Assembly: GCF_018860155.1 (NCBI RefSeq)
Contig: NZ_JAHKNI010000021.1
Coordinates: forward strand, 1-64,000
Length of the DNA stretch: 64,000 nucleotides
Direction of reading: 5' to 3'
DNA from: Nocardia albiluteola
Lineage (GTDB): Bacteria; Actinomycetota; Actinomycetes; Mycobacteriales; Mycobacteriaceae
Under the pieces are notes generated by a model, which had not been told where the DNA came from, searched no databases, and saw only the letters and a program-made list of their open reading frames with translations. The position numbers and the translations under genes are program-made. This document shows positions 1 to 11,900 of the stretch, piece by piece (position 1 is the stretch's first letter; each line of letters begins with the position of its first letter).

Positions 1-2
1 TT

Positions 3-2717
3 CGGTTGACCGGTGAGCTGGATGTGGAGGCGTTGCGGGCGGCGGTGGGCGATGTGCTGGAGCGGCACGAGTCGTTGCGGACGCGGTATCCCGCGGATGG
101 TCTGGGCGGGTTGCCCTATCAGCAGATTCTCTCGGCCGCCGAGGCCCTGCCCGCGGGGCTGACGGTCGAATCCGGCGGCGATCCGATCGCGCGGATCGGT
201 GCGCTGATGTCGACCGGATTCGATGTCAGCCAGGAGGTTCCGGTGCGGGCCCTGCTGCTGGAACAGGACCGCGACTACCTGCTGGCGATGGTGGTGCACC
301 ACATCAGCGCCGACGGTGCCTCGCTCGCGCCGCTCGCGCGGGACCTGGTGACGGCCTACGTCGCGCGCGCGCAGGGCGGCCAACCCGGGTGGGCGCCACT
401 GGAAATCCAGTACGCGGACTACGCGGTGTGGCAGCGCGAGGTGATCGGCGACGACGGCGACGAGAATTCGGTCGCGGCACGGCAATTGGACTACTGGCGG
501 GATCGGCTCGCGGTGTCACCGGCCCGGCTCGCAACCGACCGGCCCCGCCCGGTCGTGCCCTCGCTGCGCGGTGCATACATCGGGTTCACCGTGGATGCAT
601 CGGTCCACGAGCGTCTGACCCGTATTGCGGGCGAACACAATTCGTCGCTGTTCATGGTCGTGCACGCGGCGCTGGCCGCCGTGCTCGCCGGGCAGGCGGA
701 GTCCTCCGACATCGTCATCGGGACGCCGATCGCGGGGCGTGGGGAACGCGCCCTCGACGACCTGGTGGGCATGTTCGTCAATACGCTCGCGCTGCGGACC
801 ACGGTCGAGGCGTCGGACACTTTCGCCGCGCTGGTCGACAAGGCCCGCGAGAGCGACCTTTCCGCCTTCGCGAACTCCGATATTCCGTTCGAGCGGGTTG
901 CGGAGGCGGTGGCGACGGGGGCGGACCCCTTCGCCGCCCAGCGCCTGCTGCAGGTCGTGCTGTCGTTCCAGAACAACGAGCGGCCCACCCTCGAGCTGCC
1001 CGGCCTGACCATCGCCGCGGTGGACACCGACGCCGTCGCGGCGAAGTTCGATCTGCAGGTGAACGTCGAGCCGCACTACGACCCCGACGGTGCGCCCGCC
1101 GAGCTGGTCGCGGTATTCACCTATGCCACGGATCTTTTCGACGAGTCGACGGTCCGGCGGTTGGGTGAACGGTTCGAGCGGATACTGACGGCGGTTGCTG
1201 TCGATCCCGAGCTGGTTGTCGGGGCGATCGAGCTGCCGACATCCAATGGCGAGGTTGGCGCTGCACTCGACGGCGCTGCGCATGAAATTGTCGCGCGGGA
1301 CGATGTTGCGCTGGATGGTGGCGCACAGGGCGTTGCTGCGCTCGATGGCGGTGGACAGGGCGTTGCCGCGCGAGATGGCGCTGTGCAGGGTGTCGGCTCG
1401 GACGATGGCGCTGAGCAGGGCGTTGCCGCGTATGTCGCTGCAGCACAGGGTGCTGCGGCAGCCGACGGCACTGAGCAAGGCGCCGGCGCACACGACGGCA
1501 TTGCGCAGGGTCCTGACGCGAACGATCGCGCTCCGCAGGGAGCTGGCCCGGACGCTGACGCAGTGCCGGGTGCTGGCGGCGATGACGGTGCCGCACAAGG
1601 TGCTGCCGCGCACGATGGCGCTGAGCAGAGCGTTGCGGCGCCGGGTGTTGCCGCGTACGACGGTGCCGCACAAAGTGTTGGCGCACCCGACGGCACCCAG
1701 CAGGGCGTTGCGGCGCCGGGTGTTGCCACAGATGACGGTGCAGCACAGAGCAGTGCCGCGCACGATGCCGCTGCATCGGGCGCTTCGGCCCACGGCGCGC
1801 TCACTCATGAGCGAGTCGCCGAAAGCGCCCCCGCCGCAACCGAATCGGCGGCGGCAACTGTCTCCGCGACCAAGTCCACCGGTACCGCGCTGGCGCAGGT
1901 CCTCGCGGGGATCGTGGAGGAGGATCCCGAGAGTCCCGCACTGGTGTCCGGCGGAGACGAGGTGTCGTATCGCGAGCTGGATGCCCGGTCCTCGCGGCTG
2001 GCGCGGGTACTGATCGGGCGGGGCTGCGGGCCCGGCGTGGGGGTGGCGGTGCGGCTGGACCGCGGGATCGATGCCACCGTCGCCACCTGGGCGGTGCTCA
2101 AGGCAGGTGCCGCGGTGATCCCGGTGGGAGCGGATATGGTGCTGCCCACCGCATCCGGGGCGGACACCGTGCCCGGGATCGAGGTCGGGCTCGCGGCGCT
2201 CGCGCCGGTGCCGGCGGAACACCTGGACGGCATCGACTGGGTGGTGCTCAGAGATCCGGCCGTCATGTCCGAGATCGCCGCCGAGTCGGCCCGGCCGGTG
2301 ACCTACGCCAATCGGATCGGCGCCCTGCGCGGCACGGATCCGGCCTTCGTCGCCGAGCACCGGGTCCTCGGATACGACGAGCTGGCCGCGGCCGTGGACG
2401 GATTGCGGTCGGGTACAGAGCTGACCTTCGAATCGCGGACGTTCCATCAGGGTCCGCCCGGAGCGCTCGCGGCGCTGCTGGAGATCCTGGCGGCCGGTGC
2501 GGCGGGCGCCTCGATGGTGCTGCCCGCCGAGGGCACCGCGGCGGCGCTGGCCGAGGAATGGGTGACCCACCTGTTCACCGATCACGACGGGCTGGCGCGG
2601 CTGGATCCGGAACCGCTGGAGGATCTGCAGGCACTGGTTCTGGATAGGGGTCCGGAACCGGTCTCTGGTTTTGGTGCGGCCGAAACGTTTATGGTGCTGG
2701 ACGAGTTGGTGGGCTGA
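3..2717 (+). CDS. NRPS, 5'-truncated by window edge: condensation domain plus broken adenylation domain
   Basis: The frame is already open at the left edge, so the true start lies upstream. Codons 1-400 form a condensation (C) domain that starts inside its N-terminal lobe. The active-site motif HHISADG is intact at nt 297-317. A 10-residue Ala/Gly/Gln repeat linker follows (nt 1308-1800). The rest begins as an adenylation domain with recognisable A1/A2 segments (nt 1890-2130), but the A3 Gly/Ser/Thr loop is absent and the protein stops just after a vestigial A5-like GAAET (nt 2676-2690). There is no A6-A10, no peptidyl carrier and no thioesterase. The C domain could still be catalytic; the A domain cannot be expected to activate an amino acid. 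It lies 229 bp upstream of a second NRPS gene on the same strand, and the two probably derive from one assembly line. Confidence 0.85.
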   Translation, partial: RLTGELDVEALRAAVGDVLERHESLRTRYPADGLGGLPYQQILSAAEALPAGLTVESGGDPIARIGALMSTGFDVSQEVPVRALLLEQDRDYLLAMVVHHISADGASLAPLARDLVTAYVARAQGGQPGWAPLEIQYADYAVWQREVIGDDGDENSVAARQLDYWRDRLAVSPARLATDRPRPVVPSLRGAYIGFTVDASVHERLTRIAGEHNSSLFMVVHAALAAVLAGQAESSDIVIGTPIAGRGERALDDLVGMFVNTLALRTTVEASDTFAALVDKARESDLSAFANSDIPFERVAEAVATGADPFAAQRLLQVVLSFQNNERPTLELPGLTIAAVDTDAVAAKFDLQVNVEPHYDPDGAPAELVAVFTYATDLFDESTVRRLGERFERILTAVAVDPELVVGAIELPTSNGEVGAALDGAAHEIVARDDVALDGGAQGVAALDGGGQGVAARDGAVQGVGSDDGAEQGVAAYVAAAQGAAAADGTEQGAGAHDGIAQGPDANDRAPQGAGPDADAVPGAGGDDGAAQGAAAHDGAEQSVAAPGVAAYDGAAQSVGAPDGTQQGVAAPGVATDDGAAQSSAAHDAAASGASAHGALTHERVAESAPAATESAAATVSATKSTGTALAQVLAGIVEEDPESPALVSGGDEVSYRELDARSSRLARVLIGRGCGPGVGVAVRLDRGIDATVATWAVLKAGAAVIPVGADMVLPTASGADTVPGIEVGLAALAPVPAEHLDGIDWVVLRDPAVMSEIAAESARPVTYANRIGALRGTDPAFVAEHRVLGYDELAAAVDGLRSGTELTFESRTFHQGPPGALAALLEILAAGAAGASMVLPAEGTAAALAEEWVTHLFTDHDGLARLDPEPLEDLQALVLDRGPEPVSGFGAAETFMVLDELVG
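1308..1800 (+). repeat. in-frame 30-bp (10-aa) tandem repeat in NRPS linker
   Basis: About 16 degenerate units of 30 bp encode a decapeptide close to A-x-D-G-x-x-Q-G-V-A. Two units carry an extra pentapeptide APGVA. The units sit between the C domain and the broken A domain. NRPS linkers are normally 10-30 residues, so this Ala/Gly/Asp/Gln-rich stretch of about 165 residues is exceptional and is likely disordered. All length changes are multiples of three, so the frame has been kept through unit gain and loss. It is not a CRISPR: the units are contiguous and coding. Confidence 0.8.
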
Positions 2718-2734
2718 AATCAGGCCCACCGGGT

Positions 2735-2765
2735 GACCATCCGGTCTTTGTACCGGACAATGGTC
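2735..2765. terminator. hairpin after first NRPS gene
   Basis: GACCAT-CCGGT, a 6-nt loop, ACCGG, a 3-nt bulge, then ATGGTC: an 11-bp stem with one bulge, 18 nt after the stop codon. No T-run follows, as is usual for actinobacterial terminators. It could also be an operator. Confidence 0.45.
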
Positions 2766-2805
2766 TGATTCCGCGGGCGGTTACCCTCCGGCCGCGGGAT
2801 CTCCG

Positions 2806-2833
2806 CACGGCGGTGGCATCCGCGACCGCCGTG
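2806..2833. other. perfect 9-bp inverted repeat between the two NRPS genes
   Basis: CACGGCGGT and ACCGCCGTG are separated by 10 nt, about 115 bp before the second NRPS start. It could be a second terminator stem or a regulator site; the sequence does not decide. Confidence 0.4.
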
Positions 2834-2946
2834 CTCGATTGATCGTGGGTGGCGCTCTAACCAGCGCATGAGCAACAAACAGGCAGGGTGAGCAACGTGC
2901 TTCGGGTGGTTGGACGGCGCAACGTGACTCGGCGAGTGATTATCCG

Positions 2947-5900
2947 ATGACGCGTTCGTCCCGCACTCGCCCGTCACGCGGTCGCCGGGCGCGCGTCACC
3001 ACCCTGCCGCAGCTGCTGTCGACTGCGGTCGAGGCCGATCCCGACGCGATCGCCGTCGTCCTCGCCGACGCCGAGACCACGCTCGCCGAGCTGACCTACG
3101 CCGAGCTCGACGAGCGGTCGACCCGGGTGGCGCGCCTGCTGATCGGGCGCGGCATCGGGCCGGAGGATCTGGTGGCGGTGGTCGTGCCGCGGTCGCTGGA
3201 GGCCGTGATCGCGGTCTGGGCGGTGGCCAAGTGCGGCGCGGGATTCGTCCCCGTGGATCCGGACGCCCCGGCGCAGCGCATCGCGCGGATCGTCGCCGAC
3301 TCGGGTGCGGTGCTGGGCCTGACCGTCGCGGCCGCCCGCCCCGGGTTGCCCGCGGCGGCGAACTGGCTGGCCATCGATACCGCCGAATTCGCGATGGAGC
3401 TGGAGGAATTCGCCGCCGACCCGGTCACTTACGCCGACCGGCTGCGCCCCTTGCGGGCCGAACATCCCGCCTACGCCGTCTACACCGCCGAGGATGCCGT
3501 GCCCGGCATCGTGGTCACGCAGGCCGGGCTGTCGGGACTGTGTGACGAGCAGCGGATCCGCTATCACGTCGACGGGGATGCCCGGACGCTGGCGTTCGCG
3601 GCGCCCGCGGATCACGCATTCGTGCTGGAGCTGCTACTGGCCATCGGGGGAACGGCCGCGATGGTGGTGGCCGCGCCGACGGTGCACGAGGGTGCCGAGC
3701 TGGCCGCGCTGCTGCTGCGCGAGGACGTGACGCACGCGTACCTCGCGCATGGTGTGCTCGAATCGGTGGATCCGGCGGGACTGGACGAGCTGCGGGTGGT
3801 GATCTGCGGCGGACTGCCGGCGCCGGAGCTGGCGCAGCGCTGGGCCGGACCGGTCAGCCCGGGGCCGTTCGGCGCGGCCGACCGGCAGGTTCTGCACGGA
3901 TACGGTGCGGCCGAGACCACTGTCATGACCCATGTCGGCCCGCTCGGCGAGCCGTCGGTCGGCACCCCGGTGCGCGGCATCGCCGAATACGTTCTGGACG
4001 AGCGGCTTTCGCCCGTGGCAGAGGGCGACGTGGGCGAGTTGTACATCGCCGGTGCACAACTGGCCCGCGGCTACCGACGACGTCCGGTGCGCACGGCGCT
4101 GCGTTTCGTGGCGAATCCCTTCGCGGCGCCCGGGGGACTGCCCGGGGAGAACGATATGCGGCTGTTCCGAACCGGCGATCTGGTCCGGCGAACGGCCGAG
4201 GGGACGCTTGAATACGTAGGTCCCGCAGGTGTCGTCGATGAGGCGCGCGACGACGCAGCGAAGGCAGAGGCCCCGGACGACGGCCCGAGTTGGCTGGTCG
4301 GAAGGCACGATACGGTCGATGAGATCGGCGTGCGTGCGGTGGATGCGGCCAAGGCCGAGTTGGGGGACACCGCGGGGGTAGCGGTCGCCGCTATGAGCGA
4401 GGCGCCGCGTGCAGACGAGGCGGGCGCGCATACCGATGCAGGTGGCCGTTCGGTGACATCCGAGCGTGCGGGGGCCGGGGCGGCGCCGGACGTGCGCGAG
4501 GTGAGTGCCGAGAGCGGCGCTGGGCTGGACGCGCTCGAGGGCGCTGACGCTGCGCACCGAATCCCGTTGGGGCCTATGACGCGTCCGTCTACAACTGTGG
4601 AGTTCGAGGACACAGTCCTTCCCTCGGTGCCGCTATCGCTTGCGCAGCAGTCGATGTGGGAGATCAACCGGGGCGATCCGGAGTCGCTGGCCCACAATGT
4701 GTGCTTCGCCGTGCGGATCGGCGGGCACGTGCGGGTGGAGGCGTTGCAGGTCGCGGTCGTCGACGTCATCGAGCGGCACCAGATGTTGCGGACCGTGTAT
4801 CCGGCGGTGGGCGACACCGGATCTCAGGCCGTGCTGCCGCTGGATCAGGTGCTGGCGGATCTGACGCCCGCGGAGCTCACCGAGTCCGAGATCGAGGGCT
4901 GGCTGGCCGACTACGCGCGGATCGCCTTCGATGTGACGGTCGAGGTTCCGGTGCAGATCGGGATCGCGGCGGTTGCGCCCGACGACCATGTGGTAGCGGT
5001 CGTCGCCCATCGCATCGCCGCCGACGAGGCCAGCATCACGCCGTTCCTGCGCGATCTGGCCGTCGCGCTGCTCGCCCGGCGCAACCGGGCCACGCCGCGC
5101 TGGGCGCCGCTGCCCCTGCAGTACGCCGACTTCGCGCTCTGGCAGCGCACGGTCCTCGGAGACGAAACGGATCCCGAGTCGGCCGCCGCGCGCGAGATCG
5201 AATACTGGCGAACGACTATGGCGGGAGTCGCGGAGCTGCGGCTGCCGGTCGACCGGCAGCGGCCGCAGATACCGCGGTCCGGGCGGGGTGCGGAGTATTC
5301 GTTCACCGTGGCGGCCGGGGTCCATGCCGGGCTCGAGGAACTCGTTACCGGCACGGGCGCAACGCTTTTCACCGCCGTCCATGCGGGATTCGCGGCATTG
5401 CTGGCGCGGCTGTCCGGGAATGGCGACATCGTCGTCGGGTCGAGGGTTGCGGGCCGCGGCATTCGCGAACTCGACGGGACCATAGGACTTTTCGAGAACA
5501 CGGTGGCGCTGCGCACCCGGGTCGATGCGGCCGCCTCGTTCGCCGATCTGCTCGCCGGGGTGCGGCGCAGCGATCTCGAGGCGTTCGCGCACGCGGAATT
5601 GCCCTTCGCGCGCGTGGCGCGGGCGCTGCCGGTGGGCGAGGTCGCGCCGTGGCCGCGCGCGGCGCTGGTGGTGCGCGCGGCGGATCAGCCGCAGCTGGCG
5701 CTGCCGGGCCTGTCCGCGACGGGCGTGGAAGTCGCGGGCACGGACAGGCCGTGCGAGCTGCGGCTGGCCGTGGTCCCCCGCCGCGACGGCGATGCGCCGG
5801 GCGGGCTGTCGGCGACGTTCACCTACGATACCGAGCTGTTCGACGAGATCACCATCGCCGGATTCGCCGAGCGCCTGGTGCACCTGCTGACGGCCGGCGT

Positions 5901-8900
5901 CGCCGATCCGCGACGGCCGATCGGCGACATCGATCTGCTGCAGCCCGACGAGCGGGTTCGAATCCTCACCGCCTGGAACAACACTCGGTATTCGGTCGAG
6001 CCGGGACTGCTGCTCGATGGTTATCGGCAGGCGGTGCAGCAGGTTCCGGATGCGGTCGCGATCTCCTGCGGCGATGCGAAGCTGACCTACGCGCAGTTCG
6101 ATAGTCGGGTCAATCAGCTGGCGCGCCTGCTCATCTCGCGCGGAGTCGGTCCGGAAACCGCGGTGGCACTGGCGATCCGCCCGTCCACGGAGCTGCTGGT
6201 CGGGATGTACGCGATCCTGACCGCCGGCGGTGCGTTCGTGCCGGTGGATCCGGACGATCCGATCGAGCGAATCGCGCACATCCTGGACGTGGCGCGGCCG
6301 GCGTGCGTGGTCACCACCGTCGCGGATACTGTTCCCGCGCCGGTCGATACGCAGGTCCTGCGGCTGGACACGATGGATCTGGGCAGATTCGATCCGAGTC
6401 CGGTGCGACCCGACGAGCTGACCGGCTCGCTGTTGCCCGGCCATCCGGCCTACTTCATGTTCGCCGGGGACGGCCACGGCGCGGTGGTCTCGCATGCGGC
6501 GATCGATCACCAGCTCGAATGGATGCTGGCGGCCTATCCGCTGGACAGCACGGACGTATACCTGCACCGGTCCGCCGCGACCCGCGCCCGCTCGCCGTGG
6601 GGATACTTCCTGCCCCTGCGGGTGGGCGCAACGCTGCGCCTGGCACCGCCGGAGGGGCGCCTCGATCCGCTGTACCTTGCGGAAACGATTGCCGCGCAGG
6701 GAGTTACGGTAACCGATTTCGCTCCCTCGGAACTGGCACTGTTCGCCGGGCGCACCGCGCCGGGTATCTGCCCGACGCTACGGGAGATATTCGTGATCGG
6801 CGAGGCGCTGACCGGACAGACCGTGGCTGCGCTGCAGCGGATCTGCGATGCCCGGGTGCATCATCTGTACGGGCCCGCAGGGGTCGCGGTGTCGGTGATG
6901 TACTGGCCCGCCGATGGTGCGGATCGCTCGAATGTGCCGATCGGCCTGCCGCAGTGGAACACCCAGGTCTACGTGCTGGACGACCGGTTGCGCCCGGTTC
7001 CCGTCGGCGTGCCCGGCGAGCTGTTTCTCGGCGGCGCGCAACTGGCCCGCGGATTTGCCGGACGGCCCCCCGCGACCGCGGATCGCTTCGTGGCCAACCC
7101 CTTTGCGGACGGCGATGCCGCGGGCTCCCGCCTGTATCGCACCGGTGATCTCGTGGTGTGGCGGGAGGGTGCCGGTGAGCTGCCCGCGCGCCTGGACTAC
7201 CTGGGCCGCACCGATCCCACCGCCGAGGAATCGACCGAAGGTTCGGTTTCGGCCGCGTCGTTGGTGGATGCGCTGCGGCCGCACACGGATCGGCCTATCG
7301 ACGCCGAGGACGAATCCGCGCCGGAGCAGTCCCCGCAGCATCGAATCGATCCGGTGTCGCCGGGGATCGGCGATCCGCTGCCGCACTCCGAGCGGCGGGC
7401 GGAGCCGGGGTATCGGGCGGATGCCGAGAGGTCCTCTGAAGGGACCGAGATCCCGGATCCGGCAACGATTTCGGAGTCGGAAGCCGGCACGAGCGATCAG
7501 CTACCCGAGCGGATGACGGGGCTCGAATCGGCCTCGCCGCACGAATCGACACCGGCGTGGTTGCAAGGGCACGAGCGCCCGCGGGAATGGGCGCTGGATC
7601 GCGAGTCACGAAATACCGCAACGGATTCGATGTCGTGGTCGGCCGGCTCGGAGTTGGCGGAACGGGCACTGGAGTCCGCTGTGGAATCCGAGGCGCAGGC
7701 GGATGCTGCGTCGCCGGGGGAGTCGCGATTGCGTGAGTCCTTCGAGGAGTCACCGGCGTCCGCGGAGGCTGTCGCGCCGGAGCGGACACCGGATTCGCCC
7801 GAGGATTCCCGGACCGAGGCGGATGCGCTCCCTTACCGGGAGCCGCTCGAGTCCCTCGTAGAGCTGCGGGCTGACGGGGAGGGGACGCCCTCCTGGGCGA
7901 AGCGGCCCGACTATCCCGTAGCCGAGTCGGAGTTCGGTGCCGAGGCCGTGCCGCCGTGGGCGATGCGGTCGCACGGGTCCGTCGAGGAGTCCGAGTCCGG
8001 TTGGGACGCCGGGCCATCGTGGCAGGCTCGGTCGGGCGAGTCAGCCGTGCCGTCGTGGGACAGGTCGTCGTACGGGCCCCTGGAGGATCTGGACTCGCCG
8101 GCGGACGCTGCGCCGCAGCAGGAGTCGGCGTCGTCCGGGCCCACTGAGGAACCGTCGATGCCATCGCGGCGGGAGTCGGTGACGTCGTCCGAGCCTCTTG
8201 CGGAGCCGCAGGCGCGGTCGGAGGCCGGTTCGGCGTGGCGGGCGCGGACGCTCGGGTCCGGCGTGAAGTCCGAGGCGTCGCGGGCGAAGACCGCGTGGCG
8301 GGCGGATCCGGCACGGGAGTCGAACGTCCGGGGGCGCGAGCTGCTCTCGCCGGCGCAGGAACGGATGTGGACGCTCAATCGGGCTGATCAGGTTGTCGGA
8401 GCGCGTGTTCCGGCCGCTTACCATCTGCCGTTCGTGCTGCGGCTGACCGGCAGCCTGGACGTCGAGTCGCTGAGTGCGGCCCTGGACGATGTGATCAACC
8501 GGCACGATGTGCTGCGCACCGTGTACCCGGCCGTCTGGGAGGGCGGGGCGGGCGTCTCGCGTCCGGGGCGCACGGTGATGGCCGCTCAAGCGCGGCCCGA
8601 GAACCCGGCGGCACAACGGATTACGGCGAACGAGGTGTTGGCCGCGGTCTGGGAGCTGGCCGCCGCGCCGTTCGATGTGACCACCGAGGCACCGCTGCGG
8701 GTCCGGTTGTTCGAGATATCCGATCTGGCGCCGGGCTCCCGCCGCGAATACGTGCTGGCCGTGGTGGTCCACCACATTGCGGCCGACACCACGTCGCTGG
8801 AGCCGCTGATCTCCGACCTGATGGCCGCGTATGCCGCGCGAACCGCCGGTCATGCACCGCGGTGGGAGCCGCTGCCCGCGCAGTACGCGGATTACCTCCT

Positions 8901-11900
8901 GCGGCACGAGGAGTTGCTCGGTGCGGAGTGGGATCACGAATCCGTTGCCGCCCAGCAGATCTCCTACTGGCGTCGGCAGCTCTCCGGCTTGCCCGCGGAA
9001 CTTCCGCTGCCCGTGGACCGCATGCGTCCGGACGTGGCCACGCTGGCCGGCGCGCGGACCGGTCTGTACATCGAGGCCGCCGTCCACGCCGCCCTGCTGA
9101 CCCTCGCGGACCGTTCCGGCGCAACGTTGTTCACCGTCGTCCATGCCGCCCTGGCGACCCTGCTGGGACGCCTGACCGGGAGTGACGACATTCCGCTCGG
9201 TACCCCGGTCTCCGGTCGCGGCGAGGGCGAATTCGATGACCTGATAGGGACGTTCGTCAATACGGTCGTGCTGCGGGCGCGCCTGAACGCGGCGGAACCG
9301 TTCACCGACCTGCTGATCCGTCAGCGGGAGATGGAGGCGGAGGCCTTCGCGCACTCCGACATTCCCTTCGCCAGGCTGGTGCGGGCGCTCGACGCCGAGA
9401 GATCCACCGCGCACCACCCGCTGTTCCAAGTCGGCGTGTCGGTGCGCAGCCGCCCCCGCCTGGCGGTGGAGCTGCCCGGGCTGACCGTCGATGACGTCGA
9501 CACCGACCTCGAGGTCTCCCACTTCGACCTGAACCTGGCCCTGACCGAGACGCACGACCCCAACGGCATTCCGACCGGCATCGACGGCGAACTCACCTAC
9601 GCCACCGATCTTTTCGCCGGCAGCACCGCCGAGGCCATCGCCATCGATCTGGTCGAGCTGCTGACCGCGATCGCCGATAACCCGGCGATCTCGGTGGGCG
9701 GCAACGATATCGACGCCCAGTACGAGGAAGCGCAGTACGCCGAACACGATTCGAACTCCGATGCCCCGTGGTGGTCGGTGGAGTCGGGGCAGGAGTCCCG
9801 CGAGTGGAGCGATGCGCCGGTGGACTCGTGGGAGGACGGCCACGCGTCCGGTGAATCGGTCGCGGCGGCATTCGAGGCCGGACACTCGGATCGCGCCGAG
9901 TACGAGGTGGATTCGGGCGAGTCCTCCGAACCCTCCGAGCCCGAAACGGCGTGGCGCTCTGCCGATGCGAGCCCGGACGGTCCCACGCTCGCCTCGCTCC
10001 TGGACCATGTCGCCTCGGCCGAACCCGATGCGGTCGCGATCGTCGCCGAGCTGCCGCAGGACGAGGGCGGCACGGCGGAATTCACGCTCGGTGACCTCGA
10101 CGCGCGGGCCAATCGCCTGGCGCGGTACCTGATTTCGCTCGGTGTCGGGCCCGACTCGCTGGTTGTGCTGGCCCTTCCCCGGTCCGTGGATCTGGGTGTG
10201 GCCGTGTACGCGGTGGCGAAGGCCGGTGGCGCGGCCGTGCCGATCGATCCGGACGGGTCCGTGGAACGCGGCCACGAGATTCTTGCCGCCGCCGAACCGG
10301 TCTGCGTGCTGACCGACTCGGATCACCCCTTCGCGGAGCTGGATCGCGCCGGGTCGGGCGCCGATGCGCCGACCCGGCTGCTGGTCCCCATCGGCCGCCG
10401 GCCCGTGCACACGTCGCAGGGACAGCCGACTGTTATCCGGGTCGACGAGCTGAATCTCGAGGGTGTGCCGACCCATCGGCTCACCGACGACGACCGGATC
10501 GCTCCGTTGCACGCGCAGCATCCGGCCTGGGTGGTCTTCCCGTCGGGTACCGAGCGGGTCGTCGTCTCGCATGCGGGGGCCCTGGGCCAATTGCATGGCG
10601 ATACTGCCGAATTCGGGCTCGACGGCGCGCAGGCGGCGTTGCTGCGGTCCGCCTCGGCCTTCGATGTCTCGGTGTGGGACTTCTGGACCGCGGTGGCGGG
10701 CGAGCAGATGGAGCTCGCCGCGGAGGCCGCCCGGCCCCGGACCCTGCCCGACCTCATGGCCGCCGCGGTGGCGGCCAATGCGAACAGTCCGGCCGTGGTG
10801 GCCCGTGGGCGCAGCTTCAGCTACGCCCAGCTCGATGTCGCGTCCTCGAAGCTCGCGCGGCGCTTGATCGAGCTCGGCGCCGGTCCGCAAGTGCCGGTGG
10901 CCGTGGCGATTCCGCGCTCGCTCGAGGCATTGGTGACGGTGTGGTCGGTCGCCAAGACCGGCGCGGCGGTCGTGCCCGTCGAACCGTTCCTGCCGCACGA
11001 GCGCATCGGCGATCTGGTCGCCGATTCCGGTGCGGCCCTCGGTGTCACCGTGCGCGGAGTATCCGCCGGACTGCCGCGGATCGGGCACGAATGGGTCGTG
11101 CTCGACGACCCGAATTTCGCGGCGCAGGTCGATTCGCGCTCCGGCGCGCCGATTACCGACGCCGAACGCGTCACCGCCCTGCATCCGGACGACGGTGCCT
11201 ACGTGCTCTACGGTGCCGGCGATGCCGACCACCAGCAGGGCGCGGTGGTTGCGCACGGCGACCTGGCCCGGCTGTCCGGGCAGGCCGAACACTATCGGCT
11301 GCACCATGATTCGCGGATCCTGGCACTGGCCGCGCCGTCCTCGGACGAGGCGGTGCTGGAGCTGCTGCTGGCACTCGGCGCGGCCGCCACGCTGGTCGTC
11401 GTGCCCGCGGCCGTCGACGGCGGCCCGGAGTTGGCACGCCTGATCGGCGCCGAGCGGGTGACCCACGCGTTCCTGCCCGGTTCGGTCATGCGCTCGATGG
11501 ACCCGTCGGCCCTTGCCGGCCTCGAGGTCATCGTCACCGACACGACCGAGACCGACGACGCCCACGATGCCGAGGAGCCCGCGGAATCCGCCGCGCCGGT
11601 CGAGCCCTCGTACCCCGTCGAGGCCGCCGCCGCTGTGGTGCCCGAACCGGTGCCGGCCCGCGCGCAGACCCCGGCCGAGCGCATCATCGCCGAGGCCCGG
11701 GAGCAGGCGAGCGCCGCCGGATTGGATATCGCCGCCGCCCCCTCGGCCGTCTGGCAGCTCACCCAATCCGAGGACCTCCGCGACCACGTCTCCCTCCCGG
11801 TTACAGGCGATCGTGAGGCGTACGAGTCCAAGTCCGCCGACGGCGTATCCGCCCCGCCGGAATCCGACGGCAATGCTTCCTCCTCCACCGGGCTCGCCGG

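Noticed and set aside
1308..1800. CRISPR-like array
   Set aside because: Units are contiguous, degenerate and in frame with no unique spacers; this is a coding tandem repeat.
516..2729. 737-codon open frame on the minus strand
   Set aside because: It is antisense to the NRPS gene, has Arg/His/Gln-rich composition and no recognisable domain; long shadow frames are normal in very GC-rich coding DNA.
8041..11787. 1248-codon open frame on the minus strand inside the giant gene
   Set aside because: Composition is dominated by R, G, H and Q and mirrors the third-position GC of the sense gene; the sense frame has clear NRPS domains.
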